Source: an uncultured Aeriscardovia sp. (GTDB lineage Bacteria; Actinomycetota; Actinomycetes; Actinomycetales; Bifidobacteriaceae). From it: DNA of 64,000 nucleotides. Of the stretch, positions 26,568-36,216 are shown piece after piece. The notes under the pieces were generated by a model. That model made no database searches. It saw only the letters and a list, made by a program, of their open reading frames with translations, and had not been told where the DNA came from. The translations under genes and the position numbers were made by a program. The stretch is from assembly GCA_903789535.1 (NCBI GenBank), contig CAIFES010000002.1:1-64000 (forward strand), in the 5' to 3' direction. Position 1 is the first letter of the stretch; each line of letters begins with the position of its first letter.

Positions 26568-27500
26568 TTAGTCTTTTTGTTTCTTGAGTGCATCGGCGCC
26601 GGAGACGATCTCCGTGAGCTCCTGCGTGATCTGCGCCTGGCGCGACTGGTTGAGCTCCAGGGTGAGGTTATCGATGAGCTTGTTGGCGTTGTCCGTGGCC
26701 GAGTGCATCGCGTTCTGGCGCGAGGCGGTCTCGGAGGCCGCGGCCGTGAGCAGGCACTCGTGGATGCGGGCGCGCACATACAGCGGCAGCACCTTGTCGA
26801 GCACGGTCTGCGCGTCGGGCTCGAACGTGTAGAGCGGCACCGCCTGCGTGGAGCGCAGGTCGCGCTTCGCGTTGAAGGGGTCCGGCTGCTTCTCGCCCGT
26901 GTCCTCCACCAGCTCGATCGGCAGCATGCGCAGCACGCGCACCTTCTGCGAGACCATGTTGATGAACTCGGTGTAGACGATGAACAGCTCAGAGACGCCG
27001 CCCTCGCTGCCCGGCTTCATGTACGCCTCGAGCAGGCGGTCGGAGATCGCGCGGGCCGTGGCCACGCTCGGCCGGTCGGACTCGCCCTGCCAGGTGCCTT
27101 CGACGTCGCGGTTGCGGTACTTGTAGTAGTCCACGGCGCGGCGGCCGAACACGAACAGCTCGGGATCCTTGCCGTCCCTGTCCAGATGCGTGAGCAGATC
27201 CTGCGTCTGCCGGATGATGTTCGACGTGTACGCGCCGGCCATGCCGCGATCGGCGGCGACGGCCAGCACGGCCACGCGATTGTTGTTCGGCTCCTGGTTG
27301 AAGATCGGGTGGGTGATATCCGTGTGGGCCAGCAGACTCAGCATCGCGTCATTGAGCGCATCCGTGAAAGGCTTGGCCTCGAGGGCCTGACGACGCGACT
27401 GCGCGATATGCGCGGAGGCGATCATCTCCTGGGCGTTGAAGATCTTGCCCAGTGCCTTTGTGGACGAGATGCGCGATTTGAGCGCAAGTTGAGAGGCCAT
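26568..27500 (-). CDS. atpG: ATP synthase F1 gamma subunit
   Basis: The rotating central shaft, 310 residues. The N-terminal coiled coil (SQLALKSRISSTKALGKIFNAQEMIA) and the C-terminal segment (MHSATDNANKLIDNLTLELNQ) that pair to form the shaft are intact. The gene is three bases after atpA and ten bases before atpD. Confidence 0.97.
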   Translation of the reverse strand: MASQLALKSRISSTKALGKIFNAQEMIASAHIAQSRRQALEAKPFTDALNDAMLSLLAHTDITHPIFNQEPNNNRVAVLAVAADRGMAGAYTSNIIRQTQDLLTHLDRDGKDPELFVFGRRAVDYYKYRNRDVEGTWQGESDRPSVATARAISDRLLEAYMKPGSEGGVSELFIVYTEFINMVSQKVRVLRMLPIELVEDTGEKQPDPFNAKRDLRSTQAVPLYTFEPDAQTVLDKVLPLYVRARIHECLLTAAASETASRQNAMHSATDNANKLIDNLTLELNQSRQAQITQELTEIVSGADALKKQKD

Positions 27501-27503
27501 GGC

Positions 27504-29201
<1,698 letters not shown>

Positions 29202-29243
29202 GAATCACTCCTTTTGTTGACATTGTTCTGCACAGTGGCCGCA

Positions 29244-30080
29244 TCAGGCGGCTTTCGCCTCGTCCAGCCGGGCGTGCAGCGCGCGCAGCTGGGCGACGAC
29301 CGTGTTGTCGATCACGAGGGAGCCTGCGCGCATGCGCATGCCCCCGATGACCGACGGGTCGACGATCGTGTTGATGCGGACCGGGTGGCCGAGCCTCTTG
29401 GCGAACACCGCGCGCAGGCGCTCGACCTGCGTGTCGGAGAGCGGGACGGCCGCCGTGACGGTGACCTCCTCCGCCCCCAGATGGTGGCTGATCTTGCCGA
29501 TCATCCACCGGATGGTGGGCACGAAGCGCCGTCCGCGCAAAGAGCGCGTGGCGTGCTCGGCAAGCATTCGGGTGAGCGGGTCCATCGAGTTGCCGGCGAA
29601 GATGGTGCGCAGCAGGCGCACACGCTCGTCGGGGTCGGCGCGCGGGTCGGACAGATCTGAGCGCACGGTGGGCAGGTTGAGCACGGCGGAGTTGATCTGC
29701 GCGAGCTGGAAGCTCACCTGCTGGATGACGCCCTTGGCGTCGGCGGCGTAGAGCACGCAGTCGATGCCGAGGTCCTCGACGCCATTGGCAAGATGGGCCG
29801 ATTTGCTCCACGGACGGCTGACGAGATCACAGACGATCTCGACCGTCAGATCCGTGGCGCCGGCCTGCCGCAGCATGTCGCTGACGATCTGCGTCTTCGT
29901 CTGCTGCGAGCGGGCGGGATCGGTCAGATCCGCCTCGAGCTGGGGGTTGTCGTCGAGCGTCTGCGTGAAGTCGAAGAGCTGCGCCGCCTCCTGGACGGCG
30001 TCCTCCCCCTTGTCGCGGATGGCCGCGGCGAACTTCTCGCGTGCGGCATGATCCGAGATCAGCGATGTCTCACCGCGCAT
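29244..30080 (-). CDS. atpH: ATP synthase F1 delta subunit
   Basis: Delta links F1 to the peripheral stalk. The conserved C-terminal part (VRINTIVDPSVIGGMRMRAGSLVIDNTV) is clear, preceded by a helical N-terminal domain. With 278 residues it is longer than the E. coli protein (177), as in other actinobacteria, but it is not fused to a b subunit as in mycobacteria; atpF is separate and 12 bp upstream. Confidence 0.95.
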   Translation of the reverse strand: MRGETSLISDHAAREKFAAAIRDKGEDAVQEAAQLFDFTQTLDDNPQLEADLTDPARSQQTKTQIVSDMLRQAGATDLTVEIVCDLVSRPWSKSAHLANGVEDLGIDCVLYAADAKGVIQQVSFQLAQINSAVLNLPTVRSDLSDPRADPDERVRLLRTIFAGNSMDPLTRMLAEHATRSLRGRRFVPTIRWMIGKISHHLGAEEVTVTAAVPLSDTQVERLRAVFAKRLGHPVRINTIVDPSVIGGMRMRAGSLVIDNTVVAQLRALHARLDEAKAA

Positions 30081-30092
30081 GCGCGCCTCCCC

Positions 30093-30656
30093 TCACTTGT
30101 GTGCGTCAGCCTTTTCGTCGGCCTTGTCGGCGTTCCCGCGCTTCTCCATATCGGAGATGAGCGAGTCGATCATGTCCGACTGCACGTCGGAGTCCTCGAG
30201 CTTCTGGCCCAGGATCTGGCCGGCGAGCGTCGTCGCCACATTGCCCATATCCGACTTGAGCTGCTCAATGGCCTTGTCGCGCTGGGAGTCGATCGCCTTC
30301 TGGGCGTTCTCCGTCAGCTGGCGGCTCGTCGCCTCGGCGCGCGAACGGGCGTCCGAGATGATGTGGGACGCCTCGGCACGGGCGTCGTCACGGATGTGGG
30401 AGGCCTCCTGCTGGGCGCGGGCGAGCTTGTCCTCATACTCCTCACGGGCCTTGCGGGCCTGTGCCTGGGCCTTCTCCGCCTCGTCCATGCGACCCTGGAT
30501 GCGCTTGGCGCGCTCGTCGAAGATCGCGTTGAACTTCGGCATGAAGAACTTGGCGAAGAAGATGATGAGGATGACCAGCACCACCGTCGACCACAGAAGG
30601 TCGGCGGTATCGGGCAGGAACAGCGACAGACCACTACTCGCTGCGATTGTCAGCAC
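30093..30656 (-). CDS. atpF: ATP synthase Fo b subunit
   Basis: The peripheral stalk subunit, 187 residues. One TM helix near residues 20-42 (DLLWSTVVLVILIIFFAKFF) is followed by a long Ala/Glu/Arg-rich coiled coil (residues 50-165). Translation starts at GTG, five bases after AAGGAGGAG. A hairpin separates it from atpE. Confidence 0.96.
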   Translation of the reverse strand: MLTIAASSGLSLFLPDTADLLWSTVVLVILIIFFAKFFMPKFNAIFDERAKRIQGRMDEAEKAQAQARKAREEYEDKLARAQQEASHIRDDARAEASHIISDARSRAEATSRQLTENAQKAIDSQRDKAIEQLKSDMGNVATTLAGQILGQKLEDSDVQSDMIDSLISDMEKRGNADKADEKADAHK

Positions 30657-30693
30657 TGTCTCCTCCTTCCGTTGTCACTTGCTTTGATGCTCT

Positions 30694-30722
30694 GATCATT
30701 TCCGTCATAGGACGGAAGGATC
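30694..30722 (-). other. Intercistronic hairpin at the atpE stop
   Basis: ttccgtc (30700-30706) pairs with gacggaa (30711-30717), flanked by an outer gatc/gatc pair that overlaps the atpE stop codon. There is no T run. Such hairpins can protect or process the atpE message, whose product is needed in about ten copies per complex. Confidence 0.5.
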
Positions 30723-30945
30723 ACATCAGGGCGAGGACGAAGGAGAGGAGGGCGATGACCTCGACGAAGGCGAGGGCGATGAGCATGACGGTCTGCAGGT
30801 GGCCACCGGCCTCAGGCTGGCGGGCGGTGGACTCGAGCGCCTTGGAGGCGATCAGACCCTCGGCGATAGCCGGTCCGAGAACGGCGATGCCATAGCCGAT
30901 GAACTTGATGTCGCCGGAGATGGCTGCAAGAGTGACGATACCCAT
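30721..30945 (-). CDS. atpE: ATP synthase Fo c subunit
   Basis: The 74-residue c subunit forms the proton-driven ring. Two hydrophobic hairpin helices flank a polar loop (ARQPEAGG). The ion-binding carboxylate is the Glu in TVMLIALAFVEVIALLSF. No extra ligand residues of the sodium type are visible around it, so H+ coupling is expected. The RBS is a good GAAAGGATC. The gene lies 149 bp after atpB and 64 bp before atpF, with RNA hairpins on both sides. Confidence 0.97.
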   Translation of the reverse strand: MGIVTLAAISGDIKFIGYGIAVLGPAIAEGLIASKALESTARQPEAGGHLQTVMLIALAFVEVIALLSFVLALM

Positions 30946-30973
30946 TTTGATCCTTTCGTTGTGGCCGGCGAAC

Positions 30974-30996
30974 CGGCTTTGACAACAATTGTTGTC
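30974..30996. repeat. Palindrome upstream of atpE
   Basis: GACAACAATTGTTGTC (30981-30996) is a perfect 16-bp palindrome between atpB and atpE, and a second inverted repeat (gccggcgaaccggc, about 30964-30978) adjoins it. It may be an mRNA stabiliser or processing signal, or a protein-binding site. Confidence 0.6.
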
Positions 30997-31094
30997 CGCC
31001 CCGCAGGACGGAAAGCTGTGTTACCGCGTTTTCTTTTTGCCGGACGCCTGTCTCCGGGCGATGCGTGTGCCCGGCCGGCGCCCCTGTGCGACGC

Positions 31095-31994
31095 TCACGC
31101 GGTGGCGAGGGCGGCCTGCCTTGCGTTGCCGGCCACCTGCGCGCTGCGCTCAGCACGCTTGTCCACCTGCTCCGGGGCGTCTCCCGAGACGGTCTCCGGG
31201 GTGGACAGCGCGATGTAGTTGGCGGTGAGCACGGCGAAGATGTACGCCTGCAGACCGCCGACGAAGATCTCGAACAGCGTCATCGCGAGCCCCCCGGCGA
31301 GCGTGAGGATGCTCGCGCCGGCCAGCGCGCGCGGCTGCGCGGACAAGAGCAGGAACTGCGTGCCCGCGTAGCAGACCGCCAGAATGAGGTGCCCGGCGAT
31401 CATGTTGGCGAAGAGTCGGACGGTGAGCGAGAACGGGCGGACGATGAAGACCTCGAGCAGGTTGATCGGCGCCAGGATGATGTAGATCGGCCACGGAACG
31501 CCTGAGGGGAACAGCTCCTCCTTGAGGAAGCCGCCCAGGCCCCGGGTGCGGATCCCCGCGCCCACATAGCTGATGACCGACCAGATGGCGAAGACGAGCG
31601 GGCAGGCGATGGCGGCGGTGGCCGGCATGTCGAAGCCCGGGATGACCTCGCACAGGTTGAACAGGAAGATGACGAAGAAGATCATCGTCAGATTGCCGGT
31701 ATAGCGGTCGGCACGGCTCTCACCGAGTGCCGGCACGGCGATCTGCTCACGCACGAAATCCATGCCGTATTCCACGAAGCCCTGCCAGCGGCCGGGGATG
31801 AGAGTGGCACGATGGGCGGTGATGCCGAGGACGATGAGGATGATCGCCGTCATGATGAGCCGGATCAGCGTGATGCGCGTGATGGCAAACGGCGTGCCCG
31901 CGAAAAGAAGCGGCTGCGGGAGGAACTCGTCGATGCCCGGCATCTTCATGCCGGCAGCGAGCGTCATTCCTGCGCCGAGGTCAAACAGACCCAT
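31095..31994 (-). CDS. atpB: ATP synthase Fo a subunit
   Basis: The a subunit, 299 residues with five to six TM helices, forms the proton half-channels against the c ring. The essential Arg is in FANMIAGHLILAV/PFSLTVRLFANM, the usual aTM5 context. The ATG at 31994 follows GGAGG, and the upstream in-frame extension is not family-like. It is the first gene of atpBEFHAGDC; no atpI is visible upstream. Confidence 0.96.
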   Translation of the reverse strand: MGLFDLGAGMTLAAGMKMPGIDEFLPQPLLFAGTPFAITRITLIRLIMTAIILIVLGITAHRATLIPGRWQGFVEYGMDFVREQIAVPALGESRADRYTGNLTMIFFVIFLFNLCEVIPGFDMPATAAIACPLVFAIWSVISYVGAGIRTRGLGGFLKEELFPSGVPWPIYIILAPINLLEVFIVRPFSLTVRLFANMIAGHLILAVCYAGTQFLLLSAQPRALAGASILTLAGGLAMTLFEIFVGGLQAYIFAVLTANYIALSTPETVSGDAPEQVDKRAERSAQVAGNARQAALATA

Positions 31995-32044
31995 ATCGCC
32001 TCCTTGAGAGAGTCGCGTGACGGTCAGCCACAACCCAAAGGTGC

Positions 32045-32050
32045 AGTCTA
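32045..32050 (-). promoter_or_regulatory. Candidate -10 box of the atp operon
   Basis: TAGACT on the minus strand lies about 50 bases upstream of the atpB start, giving a short leader that contains the GGAGG site. No good -35 hexamer is seen. Confidence 0.4.
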
Positions 32051-32206
32051 CACCTCCGATGGCCCGATTCCCCGCCATGTGACAGGCATATGACGGGCGG
32101 ACCCGGCCGAACCCCACGTCAGCCTACCCGGTGCCGCACGACATAACGATACGTTTCACGTTGCGGTGAGGGACAGGAGGACGATAAAGGGGAGACGATA
32201 TGAAAA

Positions 32207-32229
32207 AAGCCGGTCAGACCGACCGGCTT
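32207..32229 (-). terminator. Terminator of tRNA-fMet
   Basis: aagccggtc pairs perfectly with gaccggctt around a five-base loop, followed on the minus strand by six T, directly after the tRNA. Confidence 0.9.
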
Positions 32230-32234
32230 GTTCG

Positions 32235-32308
32235 TAGCGGGGTCAGGATTTGAACCTGAGACCTCTGGGTTATGAGCCCAGCGAGCTACCGAGCTGCTCC
32301 ACCCCGCG
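32235..32308 (-). tRNA. Initiator tRNA-fMet(CAT)
   Basis: The acceptor stem CGCGGGG/CCCCGCT leaves position 1 (C) unpaired with position 72 (U), and the anticodon stem has three consecutive G-C pairs (CTGGGCTCATAACCCAG). Both are hallmarks of bacterial initiator tRNA. The anticodon is CAT. Confidence 0.95.
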
Positions 32309-32520
32309 ATGGCTGTTCAAGACAGCAACAGCTATTATGCATGTTTCCGACGACGTTGTCAAGAAGACGATCCTCGATGCAGCCGTGCGGCACGACAAAA
32401 CCGCCGGCAGAGGGACGGTACCCATCAGCCGGCGGTCCTGACATCAGCGATGGCGCCAATGATGACGTCATCGATCAGCGGGAATCAGTGATCAGAATAC
32501 GGATCAGTGATCGGTTTGGA

Positions 32521-32949
32521 TCAGTCACCGATCTGGACCGTCTGATCCTCCTGCTTCGGGGCCTCGAGCTCCTTCGGGAAGGTGAGCGTGAGCACACCGT
32601 TGGTGAACGAGGCGTGCACGTCGGAGGGCTTGAGATCGTTGCCGACGTAGAAGCTGCGGGTACGGGAGCCCTGGACGCGCTCACGGCGGATCACACGACC
32701 CTCCTTGTCCTTCTTCTCCTGATCGGAGTTGCGCACCGCGGAGACGACGAGGTTGCCGTCGCGCAGCTGGACATGGACGTCGTTCTTGTCAAAGCCCGGC
32801 AGCTCGATGCTGAGCTCATAGTTGCCGTTGTTCTCCTTGACATCCGTGCTCATGGCGTTGGCCGCCTGTGTCGTCCAGTTCTGGTTGGCGAAGAACGGGT
32901 CGTCGAACGCATCATCAAAGTCAGTGAAAAGTGCAGGAAGCAGAGCCAT
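32521..32949 (-). CDS. Small heat-shock protein Hsp20
   Basis: A 142-residue alpha-crystallin-type chaperone that holds unfolding proteins. The ACD spans about residues 38-135 (ELSIELPGFDKNDVHVQLRD ... GVLTLTFPKE), with a Phe/Asp-rich N-terminal arm. AAGGAG lies eight bases before the ATG. A HAIR-like inverted repeat about 160 bp upstream suggests repression by HspR. Short repeats of ggatcagt (three copies, 32482-32526) run over the stop codon. It is divergent from glgE. Confidence 0.93.
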   Translation of the reverse strand: MALLPALFTDFDDAFDDPFFANQNWTTQAANAMSTDVKENNGNYELSIELPGFDKNDVHVQLRDGNLVVSAVRNSDQEKKDKEGRVIRRERVQGSRTRSFYVGNDLKPSDVHASFTNGVLTLTFPKELEAPKQEDQTVQIGD

Positions 32950-33110
32950 AATCCATACTCCTTAGAACAAAACCTTCCGGGGACCCCGCCGCACGCCTGT
33001 GCGTCGTCGCGGCACGCGCCGCTTCGATCGGTTCCATGGCGGTCACCCCGTCCACTACGACCAACACCGCCGGGCGTGGATGCTTCCCGAATTATCCCCA
33101 CAGTGAAAAT

Positions 33111-33131
33111 CTTGATATGGATCGGCTCAAG
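33111..33131 (-). promoter_or_regulatory. HAIR-like operator (HspR site) upstream of hsp20
   Basis: The half sites CTTGATA and GCTCAAG are separated by exactly seven bases, as in the HAIR consensus CTTGAGT-N7-ACTCAAG; the outer five to six positions of each half match. It lies in the 334-bp intergenic region between hsp20 and glgE, which otherwise holds no gene. HspR itself is not in this window. Confidence 0.6.
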
Positions 33132-33283
33132 TTTTGATTCTTGCTGTTCTCCGCCGGTCTTCCCGCTGTTCTGCGCCCATTCCCACGCCCGCAGAGCGTG
33201 TTCCCCACTGACGCGCATACAATGAAAATCAGCCGAAACAACGCCCGATTCGATGGAGAACCGGGCCGGGACAAGGAGTCGAC

Positions 33284-35362
33284 ATGGCCGCTATCGAGCC
33301 GTCTGGCATGCGCTTCACCAATATCGGAATCATGGGCGTGTCCCCGCGCCCCAACCGCGAGGGCGTGATCCCCCGCGTGCAGCTGGGCGAGGCCTTCGCC
33401 TTCCGCGCCACGCTCTTCGAGGAGGGGCGCGCCCCGGTGCGCGGGCGCGTCCTGCTGACGGGACCGGACGGCAACAGCCGCGGCGAGATCGCGCTGCGCC
33501 CCCTCACCCCCGGCGACGACCTCTTCACCGCCACGGCCAAGCTCGGCCCGCACAGCGACGCCCTGCCCTGGCAGCCCGAATTCTCGCAGATCCGCGACGA
33601 TCTGGGCGTGTGGACGTTCCGCGTGCAGGCATGGGAGGACACCCTCGCCCTGTGGCAGCATGACGCGAAGATCAAGATCGGCTCGGGCGATGACACGGAG
33701 AACACGTTCGCCGAGGGCGCCACCTATCTGGAGCACTGGGCACGCGCCAAGCACTCCGGTCTGACGAGCGAGGAGAAGCGTTTTCTGCGCGCGGCGGCAC
33801 GCGCCATCCGCAACCGCGACCACGATGACGTCACGCGCCTGCAGGCCGCGCTCGACCGGCGGATCACCGATCTCAACGCCCAAAAGCCGCTGCGCCGCCG
33901 CAGCGCGATCAGCCCGGAGATGTTCGTGCGCGTCGAGCGTCCGCACGCCGTGTTCCAGTCCACCTACGAGTTCTTCCCCCGCTCCGAAGGGGCGGTCAGG
34001 CAGGCGGACGGCCGGATCATCCCCGGCACGCTGAAGACCGCCGTCGCCGGCCTTGAGCGGGCGAAGACCGAGGGCTTCGACACCGTCTATATCCCGCCGA
34101 TCTTCCCCATCGGCAGGAGCTTCCGCAAGGGAAAGGACGGCTCGCTGGAGACCACGCCCGACGACCCGGGTTCGCCGTGGGCCATCGGCAGCACCGAGGG
34201 CGGCCACGACACCGTCGACCCGCAGCTGGGCACCATGAAGGACTGGAAGGATTTCGTGCGCCGCGCCCATGAGCTGGGCCTGGAGGTGCAGCTCGACTTC
34301 GCCCTGCAGTGCTCGCCCGACCACCCGTGGGTGAGCGAGCATCCGAGCTGGTTCAAGCGCAAGGCGGACGGGTCGGTGGCCTACGCGGAGAACCCGCCGA
34401 TGAAGTATCAGGACATCTATCCGCTGTATTTTGGCGCGGATATGGGCGGGATCGCCGACGCCTGCGTCAAGATCCTCGAGCAGTGGATCGATACCGGCGT
34501 GACCTCTTTCCGCGTGGACAACCCGCATACAAAGCCAATGGCGTTCTGGCAGCAGGTGATCGAGCGCGTGCGCGCCGACCACCCCGAGGTGCTCTTCCTG
34601 GCCGAGTCGTTCACACGCCCCGCGCTGCGGCGGGCGCTGGCCGACGCCGGTTTCGACCAGTCGCACTGCTACTTCCAGTGGCGCACCACCAAGAAGGAGC
34701 TCGCCACCTATCTGGACGAGGTCAACTCCGATGCGGCGTTCTACGAGCATGACACGTTCTGGCCGTCCACGCCCGACAACCTGACCGACTATCTGGTGGA
34801 CGGCGGCCCGGCGGCCTACTCGATCCGTGCCATCCTCGCCGCGCTGGGCAGCCCGAACTGGGGCATCTACTCCGGCTATGAGCTGTGCGAGAACAAGCGC
34901 CTGCCCGGCAGCCCCGAGCCGGCCGACAACGAGAAGTTCGAGATCCGCGTGCGCGACTGGGACAAGGCCGGCGATATCGGCATCTCCACCATGCTCGCCG
35001 CGCTCAACAGGATCCGCCGCGACCATCCGTGCACGACGAGCTACTTCGACCTCGCCACGCACAGTACCGACAACCCGAATCTGCTCGTGTTCTCGCGCTA
35101 CCTGCCCGGGGCCGTCACGCCGGACGGTCTCAAGGACGGGCTCATCGTGGTCGTCAATCTCGACCCCCACAACGCCCAGGCCGGCAACCTGCATCTCGAC
35201 CTGGAAAAGATCGGCCTCGACCCGGCCGCGCGCTTCATAGTGCATGACGAGCTGACCGGCGCGAACTTCGAGTGGAACGACCGGCCGTGGGTGCGGCTCG
35301 ACCCGTGGAGCGAGGTGGCCCACATCCTGCGTGTGCGCTACCCCGAAGGCCAGGAGCACTGA
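33284..35362 (+). CDS. glgE: Alpha-1,4-glucan:maltose-1-phosphate maltosyltransferase
   Basis: GlgE (GH13 subfamily 3) adds maltosyl units from maltose 1-phosphate to alpha-1,4-glucans. The protein has 692 residues: an N-terminal beta domain, a helical segment, the catalytic barrel and a C-terminal beta domain. The nucleophile is Asp412 in TSFRVDNPHTKP and the acid/base Glu441 in FLAESFTRP; YIPPIFPIG and PWAIGSTEGGHDTVDPQLGT are family motifs. AAGGAG precedes the ATG by seven bases. No treS, pep2, glgB or glgC is near, so the source of maltose 1-phosphate is not shown here. Confidence 0.92.
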   Translation: MAAIEPSGMRFTNIGIMGVSPRPNREGVIPRVQLGEAFAFRATLFEEGRAPVRGRVLLTGPDGNSRGEIALRPLTPGDDLFTATAKLGPHSDALPWQPEFSQIRDDLGVWTFRVQAWEDTLALWQHDAKIKIGSGDDTENTFAEGATYLEHWARAKHSGLTSEEKRFLRAAARAIRNRDHDDVTRLQAALDRRITDLNAQKPLRRRSAISPEMFVRVERPHAVFQSTYEFFPRSEGAVRQADGRIIPGTLKTAVAGLERAKTEGFDTVYIPPIFPIGRSFRKGKDGSLETTPDDPGSPWAIGSTEGGHDTVDPQLGTMKDWKDFVRRAHELGLEVQLDFALQCSPDHPWVSEHPSWFKRKADGSVAYAENPPMKYQDIYPLYFGADMGGIADACVKILEQWIDTGVTSFRVDNPHTKPMAFWQQVIERVRADHPEVLFLAESFTRPALRRALADAGFDQSHCYFQWRTTKKELATYLDEVNSDAAFYEHDTFWPSTPDNLTDYLVDGGPAAYSIRAILAALGSPNWGIYSGYELCENKRLPGSPEPADNEKFEIRVRDWDKAGDIGISTMLAALNRIRRDHPCTTSYFDLATHSTDNPNLLVFSRYLPGAVTPDGLKDGLIVVVNLDPHNAQAGNLHLDLEKIGLDPAARFIVHDELTGANFEWNDRPWVRLDPWSEVAHILRVRYPEGQEH

Positions 35363-35456
35363 GTGACTCGGACAGCAGGCGTCCGTCCGGATATGACCAT
35401 CGGCTTTGCCTGTCTGCCCCGACCTGACTGACATCACCGGCGCCCCCACCTCTTGG

Positions 35457-35462
35457 TAGGCT
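35457..35462 (+). promoter_or_regulatory. Candidate -10 box of ppa
   Basis: TAGGCT lies about 68 bases upstream of the ppa start. The spacing allows a normal leader with the AAAGGAG ribosome binding site. Confidence 0.35.
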
Positions 35463-35529
35463 GGGGGCGTCTTCATCTGCCGTCGTTGACGTCCGGCCGC
35501 CGGTGCGACCGGGCACCGAAAGGAGCATT

Positions 35530-36039
35530 ATGGCGGATTACGAGCATCTCCACGTCCTGGTCGAGATCCCTGCGGGCTGCAGGAACAAGTACGAGGTGGA
35601 CCAGCACACCGGCCGCATCACCCTCGACCGCTATCTGTTCACCTCCATGGGCTACCCGGCCGACTACGGCTACATTGAGGGCACCCTCGGCGAGGACGGC
35701 GACCCGCTCGACGCGCTCGTCCTGCTGCCGGAGTCCGTGTTCCCCGGCTGCGTGGTCAAGGCTCGCCCGGTCGCCCAGTTCCAGATGGCCGACGAGGAGG
35801 GCAAGGACGACAAGATCCTCTGCGTCCCGGATGACGTGCGTTTCGACAAGATCCAGAGCCTGAAGGACCTCAACGAGTTCAAGCTCAAGGAGATCCAGAA
35901 CTTCTTCGAGAACTACAAGACGCTCGAGCCGGGCAAGTCCGTCCAGCCGGGCTCCAAGTGGCTCGACCACGATGACGCGCTCGCCACCGTCAAGGCCGCC
36001 TTCGACCGCGTGAACGATCCGAACGCCAAGCGCAACTGA
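35530..36039 (+). CDS. ppa: Inorganic pyrophosphatase
   Basis: A family I soluble pyrophosphatase, 169 residues, hydrolysing PPi from biosynthetic reactions. The active-site signature is EDGDPLDALVLLPE; other metal-binding residues are in MGYPADYGYIEGT and PDDVRFDKIQ. AAAGGAG lies before the ATG at 35530. A strong bidirectional terminator follows. Confidence 0.97.
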   Translation: MADYEHLHVLVEIPAGCRNKYEVDQHTGRITLDRYLFTSMGYPADYGYIEGTLGEDGDPLDALVLLPESVFPGCVVKARPVAQFQMADEEGKDDKILCVPDDVRFDKIQSLKDLNEFKLKEIQNFFENYKTLEPGKSVQPGSKWLDHDDALATVKAAFDRVNDPNAKRN

Positions 36040-36084
36040 GTCCCGCACGCCTCCCGCGCCACTGCGACAGCGGTCACGGGCGGT

Positions 36085-36116
36085 GCAGACATCAAAAAGC
36101 GCAGACATCAAAAAGC
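36085..36116. repeat. Perfect 16-bp tandem duplication
   Basis: gcagacatcaaaaagc occurs twice in direct succession, running into the terminator between the convergent genes. Confidence 0.9.
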
Positions 36117-36155
36117 CTCCTGTCATACCACGCGCGGCATGGCAGGAGGCTTTTA
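36110..36155. terminator. Bidirectional terminator between ppa and a membrane protein gene
   Basis: aaaagcctcctg and caggaggctttt pair, extended by cat/atg and a GC-rich apex. A run of A on the left and of T on the right allows it to act in both directions. Confidence 0.9.
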
Positions 36156-36179
36156 TTATCTCTGACTGTCATCTCTGAC

Positions 36180-36216
36180 GTCTCAGAGCACCAGCTTGAT
36201 GTCTCAGAGCACCAGC
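36180..36216. repeat. Duplicated 3' end of the membrane protein gene
   Basis: gtctcagagcaccagc, which includes the stop codon of the minus-strand gene (36201-36216), is repeated exactly 21 bp downstream of it (36180-36195). Confidence 0.85.

Noticed and set aside
30964-31094. Separate small gene or riboswitch between atpB and atpE
   Set aside because: The conserved operon order is unbroken; the short open frames there have no RBS, and the hairpins do not resemble a known riboswitch.
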